This document shows positions 25,766 through 35,087 of a stretch of 64,000 bases of DNA, in pieces; the first letter of the stretch is position 1, and every line of letters starts with the position of its first letter. Source of the stretch: Rickettsiales bacterium (lineage in GTDB: Bacteria > Pseudomonadota > Alphaproteobacteria > Rickettsiales > SXRF01); the NCBI GenBank assembly GCA_041396965.1, contig JAWKXN010000001.1:1674001-1738000 (forward strand), in the 5' to 3' direction. Under the pieces are notes generated by a model. The model was not told the origin of the DNA and made no database searches. It was given only the letters and a program-made list of their open reading frames with translations. A program made the position numbers and the translations under genes.

Positions 25766-26268
25766 GTCATTACCATATTGTTATTTTTTATATTGTTAAA
25801 ATCTCTCCTATGCGCGTGACAAATAGCAACCGCAAGAGCGTCAGAAGCGTCAACGGCAACAGCGTCGCTTTCCGGCAATAGCCTTTTTACCATCATCGCC
25901 ACCTGATTTTTATCGGCATGTCCTACCCCCACCACAGATTTTTTCACAAAATTAGCGCTATACTCGCAAACAACAATATCACGCAAACCAAGAGTAAGCA
26001 AGATAGCTCCCCTCGCCTGTCCCAGCTTAAGGCTAGAGGCATTATTCTTATTTACGAAAGTCTCTTCTACAGAAGCTTCGTAAGGATTATATAAATCAGC
26101 TATTTTAATAATCCCATCATGTATCTGACGCAATCTTGTTGATATATTATCACTGGAATTACTTTTAATCACGCCACAAGATATAAAAGAAACACTATTA
26201 CCAGAGGAATTTATAACCCCCCATCCTGTGTGCCTTAATCCGGGATCAATTCCTAAAATCGTGACCAT
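25762..26268 (-). CDS. ruvC: Holliday junction resolvase RuvC
   Basis: RuvC cuts Holliday junctions. The 168-residue protein starts at the ATG giving MVTILGIDPGLRHTGWGVI, with the catalytic Asp in GIDPG; further acidic residues lie in VEETFV and VDASDALAVAICHAH. A TTG at 26283 would add five residues but overlaps the yebC stop and gives no family match. Order yebC-ruvC-ruvA is standard for the class. Coupled to ruvA by four bases. Confidence 0.95.
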   Translation of the reverse strand: MVTILGIDPGLRHTGWGVINSSGNSVSFISCGVIKSNSSDNISTRLRQIHDGIIKIADLYNPYEASVEETFVNKNNASSLKLGQARGAILLTLGLRDIVVCEYSANFVKKSVVGVGHADKNQVAMMVKRLLPESDAVAVDASDALAVAICHAHRRDFNNIKNNNMVMT

Positions 26269-26279
26269 AAATAAATGCT

Positions 26280-27029
26280 TCAATCATTTATACGCTGCAA
26301 TATATCATCAGAAATCTCAAAATTAGAGAATACTTCCTGCACATCATCATTATCATCCAGCAAATCTATCATTTTAAGCAAAGTCCTAGCTTGCTCCTCA
26401 TCAACTGACACCGTGTTTTTCGGCTGCCATATCATCTTAGCTGATTCCGGCTCACCAAACCTATTTTCAAGACCGTCACGAACCTGCCCGAACTGCTCCA
26501 AAGCACAACTTATTATATGAGTATTATCATCAAACTCGCAATTATCAGCGCCAACTTCTATGGCCGCCTCAAACATTCCATCCTGTGTAGCTATTTCCGC
26601 TTTATAAACAATACGCCCAATATAATCAAACATGAAGCTTACACTTCCAGACTCTCCCATCGTACCACCAAACTTACTAAACGCCGCCCGTATATCTGGT
26701 GCTGTACGATTACGATTATCAGTCAGCGCTTCTACGATGATAGCTATTCCGCCAACCCCGTACCCCTCATAACGTACCGACTCAAAATTATCAGTATCAA
26801 CATCCCCACTACCACGTTTTATGGCAGCTTCTATCCTATCTCTTGGCATATTCTCACTACGTGCCCAAGATATAGCACTACGTAAACGAGGATTAGAAGC
26901 TGGATCAGGATTACCCACCTTACACGCCGATATTATCTCTCTTCCAATCTTGGTAAATAATTTACCACGCTTAGCGTCCTGCGCTCCCTTACGGTACATT
27001 ATATTCTTAAACTGTGAATGACCAGCCAT
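26280..27029 (-). CDS. yebC: YebC/TACO1 family protein
   Basis: A 249-residue protein with the diagnostic start MAGHSQFKNIMYRKGAQDAKRGKLFTKIGREI and later YEGYGVGGIAIIVEALTDNRNRT and FSKFGGTMGESGSVSFMF. YebC family members relieve ribosome stalling at proline stretches or act as DNA-binding regulators. Full length. It is the first gene of the yebC-ruvC-ruvA block, 12 bases before ruvC. Confidence 0.95.
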   Translation of the reverse strand: MAGHSQFKNIMYRKGAQDAKRGKLFTKIGREIISACKVGNPDPASNPRLRSAISWARSENMPRDRIEAAIKRGSGDVDTDNFESVRYEGYGVGGIAIIVEALTDNRNRTAPDIRAAFSKFGGTMGESGSVSFMFDYIGRIVYKAEIATQDGMFEAAIEVGADNCEFDDNTHIISCALEQFGQVRDGLENRFGEPESAKMIWQPKNTVSVDEEQARTLLKMIDLLDDNDDVQEVFSNFEISDDILQRIND

Positions 27030-27061
27030 TTAATAATTACCTTAAATGATGATAGATGATG

Positions 27062-28513
27062 CTACAACCTACCACCTGCTAGGAAAATATCAACCCTGTC
27101 AGGAGCTCCTCTCTTCAGATCATCATTACCCTCAGCACGAACACTTATATTTATCCTCTCAACACCATTTTCAATCAAGAAAGCTCTTACCGCAAGAACC
27201 CTAGAAAATGACACACGCTTAGCCGAAGTCACCTGATCCGCTGACTCACTAGCGTAGGATATTAAAGTCACCCTCTCGCCGCTTTCTTTAACTTTCTTAG
27301 CTAGCTCCTTAAGATCAGGCTCAATAGAAAGCGGAAGCACGGTCTCGGTACTAATAAACTTAATTGTCATGTCTGGAGCATCAGCTGCCTTGCCTTTAAC
27401 GTCCGGCTTCTTTTCTTCCTTTTTATCTTCCACTACATCGTTGTCACCGCCATCACTTCCTAAAGCCTTAGCGAACTCCTCATCAATATTTGGTGGCGGA
27501 GCGGTAGGTGTGATTTTCACATCAGAAGCCTTCTTTTCCTCTGGCTCTTTATCATCAATCAATACCGGTGGAACTGGCAACACAGGAACTTCCACATCAA
27601 CCTTTGGATGCTCTATCTCTACCGCTGGCGGCACTGGAAATTCAGGAATTTTTGCGGCTGAATCATCAAAATGTGGCAATTTAGGCGCTTCTGGAATTTT
27701 TGGCATATCAATGTCAACTTTCGGCTTTTTAACATCAACCTCTGGCATTTTCGGAATATTTGGAACATCAGGAACTATTTTCACCTTATCCTCAACTACA
27801 GGCTCAACAACTGGTGGCGCTGGAAATTCAGGAGTTTCTATAATTTTCCCTTTCGGAGGTGTTACCTTAACACTATCAATTTTGTTGATAACTGGATGAG
27901 TTGCAGGAGATACATCTTTCTTAACTATATTCTCCAAATCACTGCTCTTAGGAGGCTTAATATCCTTAGTTTTATCAACTAACACCTTATCATTTATTTT
28001 AGGGATTTTAACATCAGACTTGACCTCTACCGGCTTATCTTTTTTCAAATCCTTCTCGGTAAATTTAGGAACTGGTTTTATTTCCGGTTTTTTATGTATA
28101 ACCGGCTTTTTAACAACCTTCTTACTGGTCTTAGCTTTAGACTTATTATTGTTTTTAGCCTTATCAAAAACATCATCAACCGGTGAATATGAAGGCTTAT
28201 AACCGGCTTTGCTTTCCGGCATTTTCATAACTTTACTACCGCCTGAGGGTTTAGATGATGTTTTTCTAGTGTCATTACTCTGTGACTTAGTGGCTGACTT
28301 AATAGCAGGAGCGAAAGGATCCTTCCTAACCGGTGCCAATTTGTCCAAAACTCCAAGATTAACCTCCACGCTTGGCTTTGCTCTTTGCTTTTCACGAGCT
28401 TCCGCACTTTGAGTAAACATAAAAGAACAACACAGAGCGGATATAGCTAAAATTGATGACGTACGGTAAAAAACCGATTTAATATTTTCGTCCTTTGAAG
28501 TCTTATAAAGCAT
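27062..28513 (-). CDS. OmpA C-terminal-like protein with long Pro/Lys-rich linker
   Basis: A 483-residue exported protein. After a signal peptide (about 18-38, ending AEA before REKQR) comes a very long low-complexity region (about 40-370) rich in Pro, Lys, Val and Asp, with repeats of the kind PKIPEAPKLPHFD and EFPAPPVVEPVV. The C terminus (about 385-483) is an OmpA/MotB-type peptidoglycan-binding domain: VTLISYASESADQVTSAKRVSFSRVLAVRAFLIENGVERINISVRAEG. It probably spans the periplasm and ties an envelope component to the wall. Partner unknown. Confidence 0.75.
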   Translation of the reverse strand: MLYKTSKDENIKSVFYRTSSILAISALCCSFMFTQSAEAREKQRAKPSVEVNLGVLDKLAPVRKDPFAPAIKSATKSQSNDTRKTSSKPSGGSKVMKMPESKAGYKPSYSPVDDVFDKAKNNNKSKAKTSKKVVKKPVIHKKPEIKPVPKFTEKDLKKDKPVEVKSDVKIPKINDKVLVDKTKDIKPPKSSDLENIVKKDVSPATHPVINKIDSVKVTPPKGKIIETPEFPAPPVVEPVVEDKVKIVPDVPNIPKMPEVDVKKPKVDIDMPKIPEAPKLPHFDDSAAKIPEFPVPPAVEIEHPKVDVEVPVLPVPPVLIDDKEPEEKKASDVKITPTAPPPNIDEEFAKALGSDGGDNDVVEDKKEEKKPDVKGKAADAPDMTIKFISTETVLPLSIEPDLKELAKKVKESGERVTLISYASESADQVTSAKRVSFSRVLAVRAFLIENGVERINISVRAEGNDDLKRGAPDRVDIFLAGGRL

Positions 28514-28632
28514 AAAAACCCTTCACTATCATATTGAATATTTCATTTATTACATAAGTAAAGCATCTATTTATCTATAAAATCAACAAAAAACATAAAT
28601 ACCCATTTAACATTCACACGAAATGGATAGAT

Positions 28633-29415
28633 TCACGATTTATCAGACGCTATTTTCTTAACAGAATCAAACAAAAACGGGCTGCTAGCAAGAATTGAGT
28701 TAGAATATATATCTATATCAGCACCATCTATTTTCCTACAAACGCCACCGGCTTCCGTGACAATAAGCATACCAGCGGCTATATCCCATGGCTGGACGTT
28801 ATTATGCCAACAAGCATCTATTCTTCCAGCGGCCATATTGGCTAAATCCAATGCGGAAGCCCCAAAATGCCGGATAATTGAACCACATTTTTCCATCCGC
28901 TCACAAGCTGCTATAGCGTCTCTTGGACTGCCGGTAGCCAGCATTAATTCCTCAAAATTACTACGGCTAGCGATTAATATCTTACGGTTATTAAGTAACG
29001 CTCCTTTACCTTTTTCCGCTGAAAATAGCTCATTATGTATCGGGTCAAATATAACACCGGCTGTAATTTCTCTTTTGCCATTATTTTTCAATTCCTCCAA
29101 AGCTATTGAAATACAAAAATAAGGTATGGCGTGAATAAAATTACTTGTTCCATCAAGAGGATCTATTATCCAGCGATGCTTCTTGTCTTTTCCTTCTATT
29201 TCCCCTTCTTCTTCCATTAAAAACCCATAATCAGGGCGAGCTACAGAAAGCTCCTTACGCAATAGCTTCTCGGTGCGTATGTCGGATTTAGTAACGAAGT
29301 TTGAAGCTCCTTTACGAGAAATCTGTAATTTATCTACCTCACCAAAATCCCGCAATAAGCCTTTACCAGCTTTAATCGCGGCGGAGGTCATAACATTTAT
29401 AACAGGAGAAGCCAT
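28633..29415 (-). CDS. suhB: Inositol monophosphatase family (SuhB-like)
   Basis: A 260-residue magnesium-dependent phosphatase. Metal-binding motifs are clear: EEEGEIEG with WIIDPLDGTSNFIHAIPYF (motif A), and the C-terminal WDIAAGMLIVTEAGG (motif B). Alphaproteobacterial SuhB also aids rRNA transcription antitermination. I chose MASPVINVM (29415); an ATG four codons upstream is also in frame. Follows efp on the same strand with a 100-bp gap. Confidence 0.88.
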   Translation of the reverse strand: MASPVINVMTSAAIKAGKGLLRDFGEVDKLQISRKGASNFVTKSDIRTEKLLRKELSVARPDYGFLMEEEGEIEGKDKKHRWIIDPLDGTSNFIHAIPYFCISIALEELKNNGKREITAGVIFDPIHNELFSAEKGKGALLNNRKILIASRSNFEELMLATGSPRDAIAACERMEKCGSIIRHFGASALDLANMAAGRIDACWHNNVQPWDIAAGMLIVTEAGGVCRKIDGADIDIYSNSILASSPFLFDSVKKIASDKS

Positions 29416-29527
29416 AGAAAAAATCAAATAATATAAGAAAAATCAAAATACTACAAATAATATACTGTATTATAAAGGATAATAGACTATCAACATTAAC
29501 CAATAGTTAAAACACAAAAAACCAATT

Positions 29528-30094
29528 TTACTCTTTAGCTCTCTCAACATACTCAAAACTGCTAGTATCCACTACCACCGTCTCTCCCGCCGGAATAAAT
29601 GGCGGCACCATAATTCTCACGCCATTTTCTAAAATAGCTGGCTTATACGAGGAAGAAACCGTCTGACCTTTTATTACCGGATCAGCCTCCGCTATTTTTA
29701 CCGATACTTTTGGCGGCAAAGCGACAGATAACGGTGTTCCTTCATGAGTCTGCACCTCAACGGTCATCCCGTCCTGCAAAAATGCCGCCGCGTCACCTAA
29801 AAATTCTTTATTTATAATAAATTGCTCATAATTCTCATTATCCATAAATGTGTAATTATCACCATCAACAAACAAAAAATTACATGAACGTGAATCCAGT
29901 GAGACCCGCTCTATTTTCTCTGATGATGAAAAACGTGGCGTGTTTTTAGTACCGGTCTTTACGTCTTTAAGCTCAACCTGATTAAAAGAACGCAGATTTC
30001 CGGGTGTCCTTATCTCATGTTTCACCACAAACCACAGCCTATCATTCCAATCAATCACCATTCCCGCACGCACCGCACCACCATCAATTTTCAT
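29528..30094 (-). CDS. efp: Elongation factor P
   Basis: EF-P rescues ribosomes stalled at polyproline. The 188-residue protein has all three beta domains: KOW-like N domain (AGMVIDWNDRLWFVVKHE), OB domain with RFSSSEKIERVSLDSRSCNFLFVDGDNYTFMDNENYEQ, and the C domain with VSSSYKPAILENGVRIMVPPFIPAGE. The tip of the modification loop reads RTPGNLRSF where many EF-Ps have PGKGG, so the usual modified lysine appears replaced by Asn33. It overlaps thiE by 11 bases. Confidence 0.92.
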   Translation of the reverse strand: MKIDGGAVRAGMVIDWNDRLWFVVKHEIRTPGNLRSFNQVELKDVKTGTKNTPRFSSSEKIERVSLDSRSCNFLFVDGDNYTFMDNENYEQFIINKEFLGDAAAFLQDGMTVEVQTHEGTPLSVALPPKVSVKIAEADPVIKGQTVSSSYKPAILENGVRIMVPPFIPAGETVVVDTSSFEYVERAKE

Positions 30095-30746
30095 AATTTT
30101 TTGCCTTTTTTATCACCTCATTAAACTCCGCCACCGCCTTTTGCGGTGAAACCGGATGATTCCACACTGCCTGTATCACCGCAATAAAATCAGCCCCCGC
30201 CTTTATGAGTGACGAACAGTTCTGCGGGTTAATACCACCAATAGCCACGCAGGGCAAGAGCATATATTCCTGCCACCAGCTTAATATCTCAGGATCTGGA
30301 GTTCCATATTTCGCCAAATCCTCAGGGCTCTTACTATTAGTAGGATAGAAAGCGCCAAACGCCACATAATCCGCTCCCTCCTCTCCGGCAACCATAGCCA
30401 AATGCTTGGAATCATGGCAAGAAATGCCTATTACCGCGTCATCACCAAGAAGCTTACGAGCGGATATTATACTACCATCATCCTGCCCAAGATGCACACC
30501 ATCAGCGCCAATTTTGGCGGCAATATCAGCTCTATCATTGATTATAAAGGCAACCTCACATTGTGCGCAAATAGGTCGCAATAGCTCCGCCACCTTTAAT
30601 ATTTCCTCATCGCTCACATTTTTTAGACGCAACTGAAAAGCGCCAACATCACCACCATCAAACGCCTGCTTTAGCTGTTCACTAAAATCGGGAACATTAA
30701 TAGACGGTGGACTAATGAGATAAAGGCGGCAGGAACCCTCGTACAA
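30084..30746 (-). CDS. thiE: Thiamine-phosphate synthase
   Basis: ThiE joins HMP pyrophosphate and thiazole phosphate to thiamine phosphate. The 220-residue TIM barrel shows FQLRLKNVSDEEIL, FIINDRADIAAKIGADGVHLGQDD, DAVIGISCHD, ADYVAFGAFYPTNSK and VAIGGINPQN, all family motifs. The start is a TTG directly after the aldolase stop, with AAGGGTGA as ribosome site. No TPP riboswitch was recognised; it is read from the aldolase transcript. Confidence 0.9.
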   Translation of the reverse strand: MYEGSCRLYLISPPSINVPDFSEQLKQAFDGGDVGAFQLRLKNVSDEEILKVAELLRPICAQCEVAFIINDRADIAAKIGADGVHLGQDDGSIISARKLLGDDAVIGISCHDSKHLAMVAGEEGADYVAFGAFYPTNSKSPEDLAKYGTPDPEILSWWQEYMLLPCVAIGGINPQNCSSLIKAGADFIAVIQAVWNHPVSPQKAVAEFNEVIKKAKNYEN

Positions 30747-31676
30747 TTATTTATCACCCTTATAAATTTTGATAATATTATCAAGCAGAGCTAGCGCCTC
30801 AGCACGCGGACGCTGGAAGGTATTACGCCCGATAATAGAACCATTACCACCACCATCACGAATAGCGCGGATCTCATCCATAAGCTCTGTCTCTCCTTTG
30901 GCGTTTCCACCGGAGAATACCACAATACGCCGTCCAGCGAAACACGCTTGCTTAATATGCGCTATACGATCGCTAAGAGTGCCAATAGCGATTTTTTCTG
31001 CCTCATACACTTTTTTCGCTTCCGCTTGCTCTAAAGCTTCTGTTGGCGGCTTAACCTTAATTATATGCGCGCCAAGCAAAGCGGCGATATGGGCGGCATA
31101 AGCTGAAGTATCCATAGCGGTCTCACCGACCTTACTTATATCCTCACCTCGCACATATGACCAAATAACCACAGCAAGACCATAAGCTTTGGCTTCTTCT
31201 GCCATATCGCGGATTTCTTCCATCATATCAAACATATTGTTGGATCCGGGATAGATGGTAAAACCAATCGCCGAGCAACCAAGACGAAGAGCGTCCGCCA
31301 CTGATGCGGTCACCGCTTGATTAGGAGCGTCCGCCTTAGGGGCAAAAGAATTAGAACTATTTACCTTTAGTATCAATGGAATTTGACCAGCGAAACTATC
31401 AGCTCCTGCCTCCAACATACCAAGAGGAGCGGCGTAAGCGGAAAGCCCAGCGTCAACCGCCAGTTGAAAATGATAATGTGGATCATACGCGTCAGGATTT
31501 TTAGCGAAACTACGAGCAGGACCATGCTCAAACCCTTGATCCACCGGAAGAATTACCAGCCTTCCAGTTCCTCCAAGCTTGCCTTGCATCAACATACGAA
31601 CCAAATTCGCTTTTGTTCCAGCGTTATCACTTTCGTAAAAAGACAGAATTTTCTTAACTTTTGGCGTTATTTTCAT
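30747..31676 (-). CDS. Class I fructose-bisphosphate aldolase, DhnA type
   Basis: A 309-residue archaeal-type (DhnA/FbaB-like) aldolase that cleaves fructose-1,6-bisphosphate through a Schiff-base lysine. Motifs: RLVILPVDQGFEHGPARSF, IPLILKVNSSNSF, LRLGCSAIGFTIYPGS, AHIIKVKPP (likely Schiff-base lysine) and RIVVFSGGNAKGETELMDEIRAIRDGGGNGSIIGRNTFQRP. Start taken at ATG 31676, with AAGGGG upstream; the open frame extends 11 codons further. First gene of the fba-thiE-efp run. Confidence 0.9.
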   Translation of the reverse strand: MKITPKVKKILSFYESDNAGTKANLVRMLMQGKLGGTGRLVILPVDQGFEHGPARSFAKNPDAYDPHYHFQLAVDAGLSAYAAPLGMLEAGADSFAGQIPLILKVNSSNSFAPKADAPNQAVTASVADALRLGCSAIGFTIYPGSNNMFDMMEEIRDMAEEAKAYGLAVVIWSYVRGEDISKVGETAMDTSAYAAHIAALLGAHIIKVKPPTEALEQAEAKKVYEAEKIAIGTLSDRIAHIKQACFAGRRIVVFSGGNAKGETELMDEIRAIRDGGGNGSIIGRNTFQRPRAEALALLDNIIKIYKGDK

Positions 31677-32140
31677 AAACTTACCCCTTCCAAATAATAC
31701 ATATAACAATATAATTTTGATATTTTTATCTTACAAATTCTGCGGAACAATACAGCCTTATTCGCCAATTTCAATAGCTGACTTAATAAAAACTTTAAAA
31801 TATGTTTTACCTCCGAAAAAATCTACTGATTTTCACACTTGTCTCGCCGTAGCGCAAAGACGCAAAGGCGGATGAGGCATGCTCAAGGCTGGCGTGACCG
31901 GTAGGTTATGCTCTTTATCCTCTCTACTTCAGAGATATGAAAGCAGATATACGTGCCAAAATTATATTAAGATTATTTTACATAAACCATTAATATATCG
32001 CAAAAATTAACTAATTTGTTACAGTTGTGTTAAATTTAGGGTTACACAACTATATATTCTTGAGAATACATATTATGTCGTGTTAAATTCAATAGTGAGG
32101 GAGTGTTTAACCAAAAAAAGCTAAAAAAGCAAAAAATAAA
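31677..32140. other. Intergenic region between divergent genes
   Basis: A 464-base gap between the leftward aldolase and the rightward orphan pair. It contains an R1 repeat fragment (31839-31883) followed by a GC-richer stretch to about 31920, and AT-rich DNA beyond 31960 that should hold promoters for the orphan pair. No gene was found. Confidence 0.5.
31839..31883 (-). repeat. Dispersed repeat R1, inverted partial copy
   Basis: Sixteen bases, TGTCTCGCCGTAGCGC, followed by a related stretch ending in GCAT, are the reverse complement of 58632-58674, with roughly 36 of 43 positions matching. It is the opposite end of the R1 element from the 1-28 copy. Non-coding. Confidence 0.65.
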
Positions 32141-33319
32141 ATGAACTGGCAGGAAAAAATAAATCCAACAAAATTTGACGGCATCAAGAAAGCCGCCATT
32201 TCTGCTGTTGAGTATCCAGCCAAATTCTTAAATAACGGTCACCATGCGTTCCAGTCACTCCCTTCACAACATCGTCTATCATCTGCCGCCGGTATGGCGC
32301 TTGGCTGGAAGACGGGTGATTATTTAAGAGATATAATGTTTGGTGTAAACCAATTCGCTGAGGGTGAGTATGAGGAAGTAAAACGCAAGGATGTTCCTGC
32401 TCCTTTGCGTTTCCTACATAAAACCATTGACTGGAATCCTCATTCCGACGCTCCTGACCAACAATGGAAAAAACTCGCTCATCAAATGCTACCCGCTGTG
32501 TTCGCTGGTGTTGGAACAGTTATCGGCAGCACATTTATTTTTGAGAAAGACGGCAAAGAGCAAGCCTTTATAGCCGCTAAAAAATCTAAATCGCCACTTA
32601 CATTCATGGACGCGGAAAAGCACGCGCACTATAATCAGGCGAAAGTAATGCGTGTTCTCACAGCGGCTACCGGTGGCTTTAGTACCGCCTCCATGCTTAC
32701 CATCATTTACGGAGCCATGCTTAATATGGCTTTCGCTACCGCCAATGGGGCGAGAATATTTACTGGCGACCTAGCAAAAGGCAACGCCGCGCCAGCAAAA
32801 TCTCTTGACTCTATGCTTGGTAGTGTTGGTGAATATACTAAGCTAGCGGAAAAATCCGGCGGCAAAGTAGATGAAAGATGGGCAAAAGGACTTGTAACAA
32901 GAGTATTAGAGCCACTTTTTGGAGAAGATCTTAAATCACCGGAAGCGCAAGAAAGAGTACGCGGCAAAATACAGGAAATATTCCAAAAAACTTTTGACAA
33001 ACACAAGAACCAAGACGGTGTTATAAACCCCGAAAAACTCGCTGAAGCGGTAAGCGCCGATATGAAAAAAATATTCGGCAATCATAACGATATAAACGAA
33101 AAAAATTTCGCGCAAGGATTTGATAAAGCTATTGAAGAGTTAGGGTTAAATCCTAAGAACGCTAAATTTGGCAACGCTATACCGTTAGTACGCTGGATAA
33201 ATGAAGCACTAGAATTAGTTGGGATTGGCAAAAATAATAGCGCTAAGAGTTTCTCTGATAGGATAGTTAAAGAAAGAAACACTCCTACTCATCATTCAAC
33301 ATCACCAGCGGGGGCGTAG
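32141..33319 (+). CDS. Orphan protein A of a tandem pair
   Basis: A 392-residue protein of unknown family. Hydrophobic or glycine-rich segments at about 45-60, 110-128 and 170-205 suggest membrane association; no signal peptide. The C-terminal part (about 250-390) is charged and helical, ending in a polar tail. It shares an order of motifs with the following gene: a P-x-x-L...H...W..(K)..K.AH..G..G..G block (PAPLRFLHKTIDWNPHSDAPDQQWKKLAHQ-like), a later L.P.FG block and a GLNP..FG..W block. No SD is visible upstream. The next gene starts three bases after its stop. Confidence 0.5.
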   Translation: MNWQEKINPTKFDGIKKAAISAVEYPAKFLNNGHHAFQSLPSQHRLSSAAGMALGWKTGDYLRDIMFGVNQFAEGEYEEVKRKDVPAPLRFLHKTIDWNPHSDAPDQQWKKLAHQMLPAVFAGVGTVIGSTFIFEKDGKEQAFIAAKKSKSPLTFMDAEKHAHYNQAKVMRVLTAATGGFSTASMLTIIYGAMLNMAFATANGARIFTGDLAKGNAAPAKSLDSMLGSVGEYTKLAEKSGGKVDERWAKGLVTRVLEPLFGEDLKSPEAQERVRGKIQEIFQKTFDKHKNQDGVINPEKLAEAVSADMKKIFGNHNDINEKNFAQGFDKAIEELGLNPKNAKFGNAIPLVRWINEALELVGIGKNNSAKSFSDRIVKERNTPTHHSTSPAGA

Positions 33320-33322
33320 GAT

Positions 33323-34855
33323 ATGGAACAAGCTACGCCAGAAATCGGAAGGGAAAGAAGTTATCGCGATGTAGAAAACCCAGCTACAAATAGCTCTTCT
33401 TCTAAGGACTTCGCTCCGGTAGCCGGAATAACTCACCCTGAGGTAAGCACTAAAGGAAAAAGTGCCGGTGACTACGCTTATGAAATGATGAGGCTAAATC
33501 AAGAGCAATATAAACATCAAGGCAAAGCCCCACCACCTGCTGTTAAATGGATTGGTGACGCTTCGCTTGCCGTTCTTCCCATGAATCGTTTGGACAGTGC
33601 TATCGGGCTACTTATTGGTCTACTTACCTTTGGTTCAATCGCCAATATCGCGACAGGTCGTAACCTAGCCAACGGCAATGCGATAGCTGCTGACAAAACA
33701 CCTTCTTTCCTAAAACCCATACACGGTATAGTAAAGAACTATAATCCCAAAGGTCTTACCAGTCGCGATAAATGGATAAAATACGCTCATGTCGGATTTT
33801 ACTCGCTCGGTGGATTGCTGGGGGTTAAAATTGGTTCTGACATCGCCTACAAAGATGTTAAAGAAGCCAATAAAAATCCGCGCTATCTCGAGGATTACTT
33901 AACTAGTGTGTCGCATATACAAGGCGACACATGGAGCTGGCTATCAGCTTCCTCCGGTGTATTTGGTTCAGCATCAGGTACATGGGCAATGCCAATACCT
34001 GGAATAAATTATGGGATAGGTATGGTTGGACGTGTTACCAGCATGCAAGATCGTAATACTATGTTCAAAGGTCTAAATGATAAGACTTCAGGAGCGACCA
34101 CTCCCTCCTACCTACGCCTTAAAGAAGGGGCGTATTATCTAGCACACCATGCTGTTGACAATCCGGCGAAAGATCCAACTCAAATTGAGTATCTAGCATA
34201 CACGTTACTTGGTCCCGTATTCCGTGACAAGCTTACTGCTGATCACATAAAACAGTTCACTAATGCGGTACACCGTGTACGTGACCATTATTGGCAAGAA
34301 GGTGGAATACCAAAAGAAAAAAGAACTGAAGCACTAAACACGATGAAAGAGGTATTTACCGGCGCTGGTCTTGAGGTGTTATTGGTGAATATGGGGTTAA
34401 ATCCGGCGACTGTCGCTTTTGATGATATAAATGGTTGGATCGGAAAAATCGGTAATGTCGGTCAGAAAAAAGAAATAAAAGAGAAGCAAGAAGAATATTG
34501 GAGTTCACTACAGAACCGCCTCCCTAAATATGTTCAGGCTGGAATTATGACGCAAGAACGCGCCAATTGGGTAAAAGAAGGTATAGAAGATATGCGCCAT
34601 GGCAAACGTCAAGAGGCTCTTCCTCCCGATTATCAGGAACAAACACACCTTAAAATTGATGACGTTATTACAACTCATAAAGATGAATTCTCCAAGAAGC
34701 CGGAAATGGCGGGGACAGTAGCTGAAAAGCTTGATATAAAGCCAAAAACCAGCCTTGATAAACTGCTAGAATCAGCCAAAGGTGAAGGGGATTTTCGTGA
34801 AAAAATCCTTAAAGAGAGACAAAATATGACCTCTCCTCGATTTGTTTTTGAGTAA
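33323..34855 (+). CDS. Orphan protein B of a tandem pair
   Basis: A 510-residue protein, probably a diverged paralog of the gene before it. It has a polar N terminus (1-85), hydrophobic segments around 88-110 and 150-175, and a helical polar C-terminal half. Shared blocks with protein A are PSFLKPIHGIVKNYNPKG..KWIKYAHVGFYSLGGLLGVKIG, LLGPVFRDKLTADH and MGLNPATVAFDDINGWIGKIG. Start has GGCGTAGGAT upstream and lies three bases from the previous stop, so the two form an operon. No function can be inferred. Confidence 0.5.
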   Translation: MEQATPEIGRERSYRDVENPATNSSSSKDFAPVAGITHPEVSTKGKSAGDYAYEMMRLNQEQYKHQGKAPPPAVKWIGDASLAVLPMNRLDSAIGLLIGLLTFGSIANIATGRNLANGNAIAADKTPSFLKPIHGIVKNYNPKGLTSRDKWIKYAHVGFYSLGGLLGVKIGSDIAYKDVKEANKNPRYLEDYLTSVSHIQGDTWSWLSASSGVFGSASGTWAMPIPGINYGIGMVGRVTSMQDRNTMFKGLNDKTSGATTPSYLRLKEGAYYLAHHAVDNPAKDPTQIEYLAYTLLGPVFRDKLTADHIKQFTNAVHRVRDHYWQEGGIPKEKRTEALNTMKEVFTGAGLEVLLVNMGLNPATVAFDDINGWIGKIGNVGQKKEIKEKQEEYWSSLQNRLPKYVQAGIMTQERANWVKEGIEDMRHGKRQEALPPDYQEQTHLKIDDVITTHKDEFSKKPEMAGTVAEKLDIKPKTSLDKLLESAKGEGDFREKILKERQNMTSPRFVFE

Positions 34856-35087
34856 AACTGGGAAAATATCTATAAAATCGCATTATTTCCTTGAATTATT
34901 AACCAACTTGAACTATAAGCCCACTACTCTTTATTAAAAAAGAGAACTCACAGATTGTACGTACGGCAGTAGCACGGTGTGTTACTTCCATCCGGTGTTC
35001 TTATTTCTGGTAGTGATGTAGACTAGACGAAACATAAGAATTACAAACTTACAATCAAGGTATTAACTGGAAAAAAAGGATTTTATA
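34856..35087 (+). promoter_or_regulatory. rpsB upstream region, possible leader
   Basis: A 232-base gap. It begins with a weak hairpin, CTCTTT (34927-34932) and AAAGAG (34939-34944), which may end the orphan operon. The next 100 bases are richer in GC than the flanks and could form the 5' untranslated leader of rpsB, a gene often autoregulated by S2 through its leader. No known leader motif was identified. Confidence 0.25.

Noticed and set aside
27369..28412. Plus-strand open frames opposite the OmpA-like gene
   Set aside because: They are reverse-strand images of its long Pro/Lys-rich low-complexity region and have no ribosome sites or family features.
30747..30800. TPP riboswitch controlling thiE
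   Set aside because: thiE starts directly after the aldolase stop, so there is no room for a leader, and no THI-box was seen upstream of the aldolase gene.
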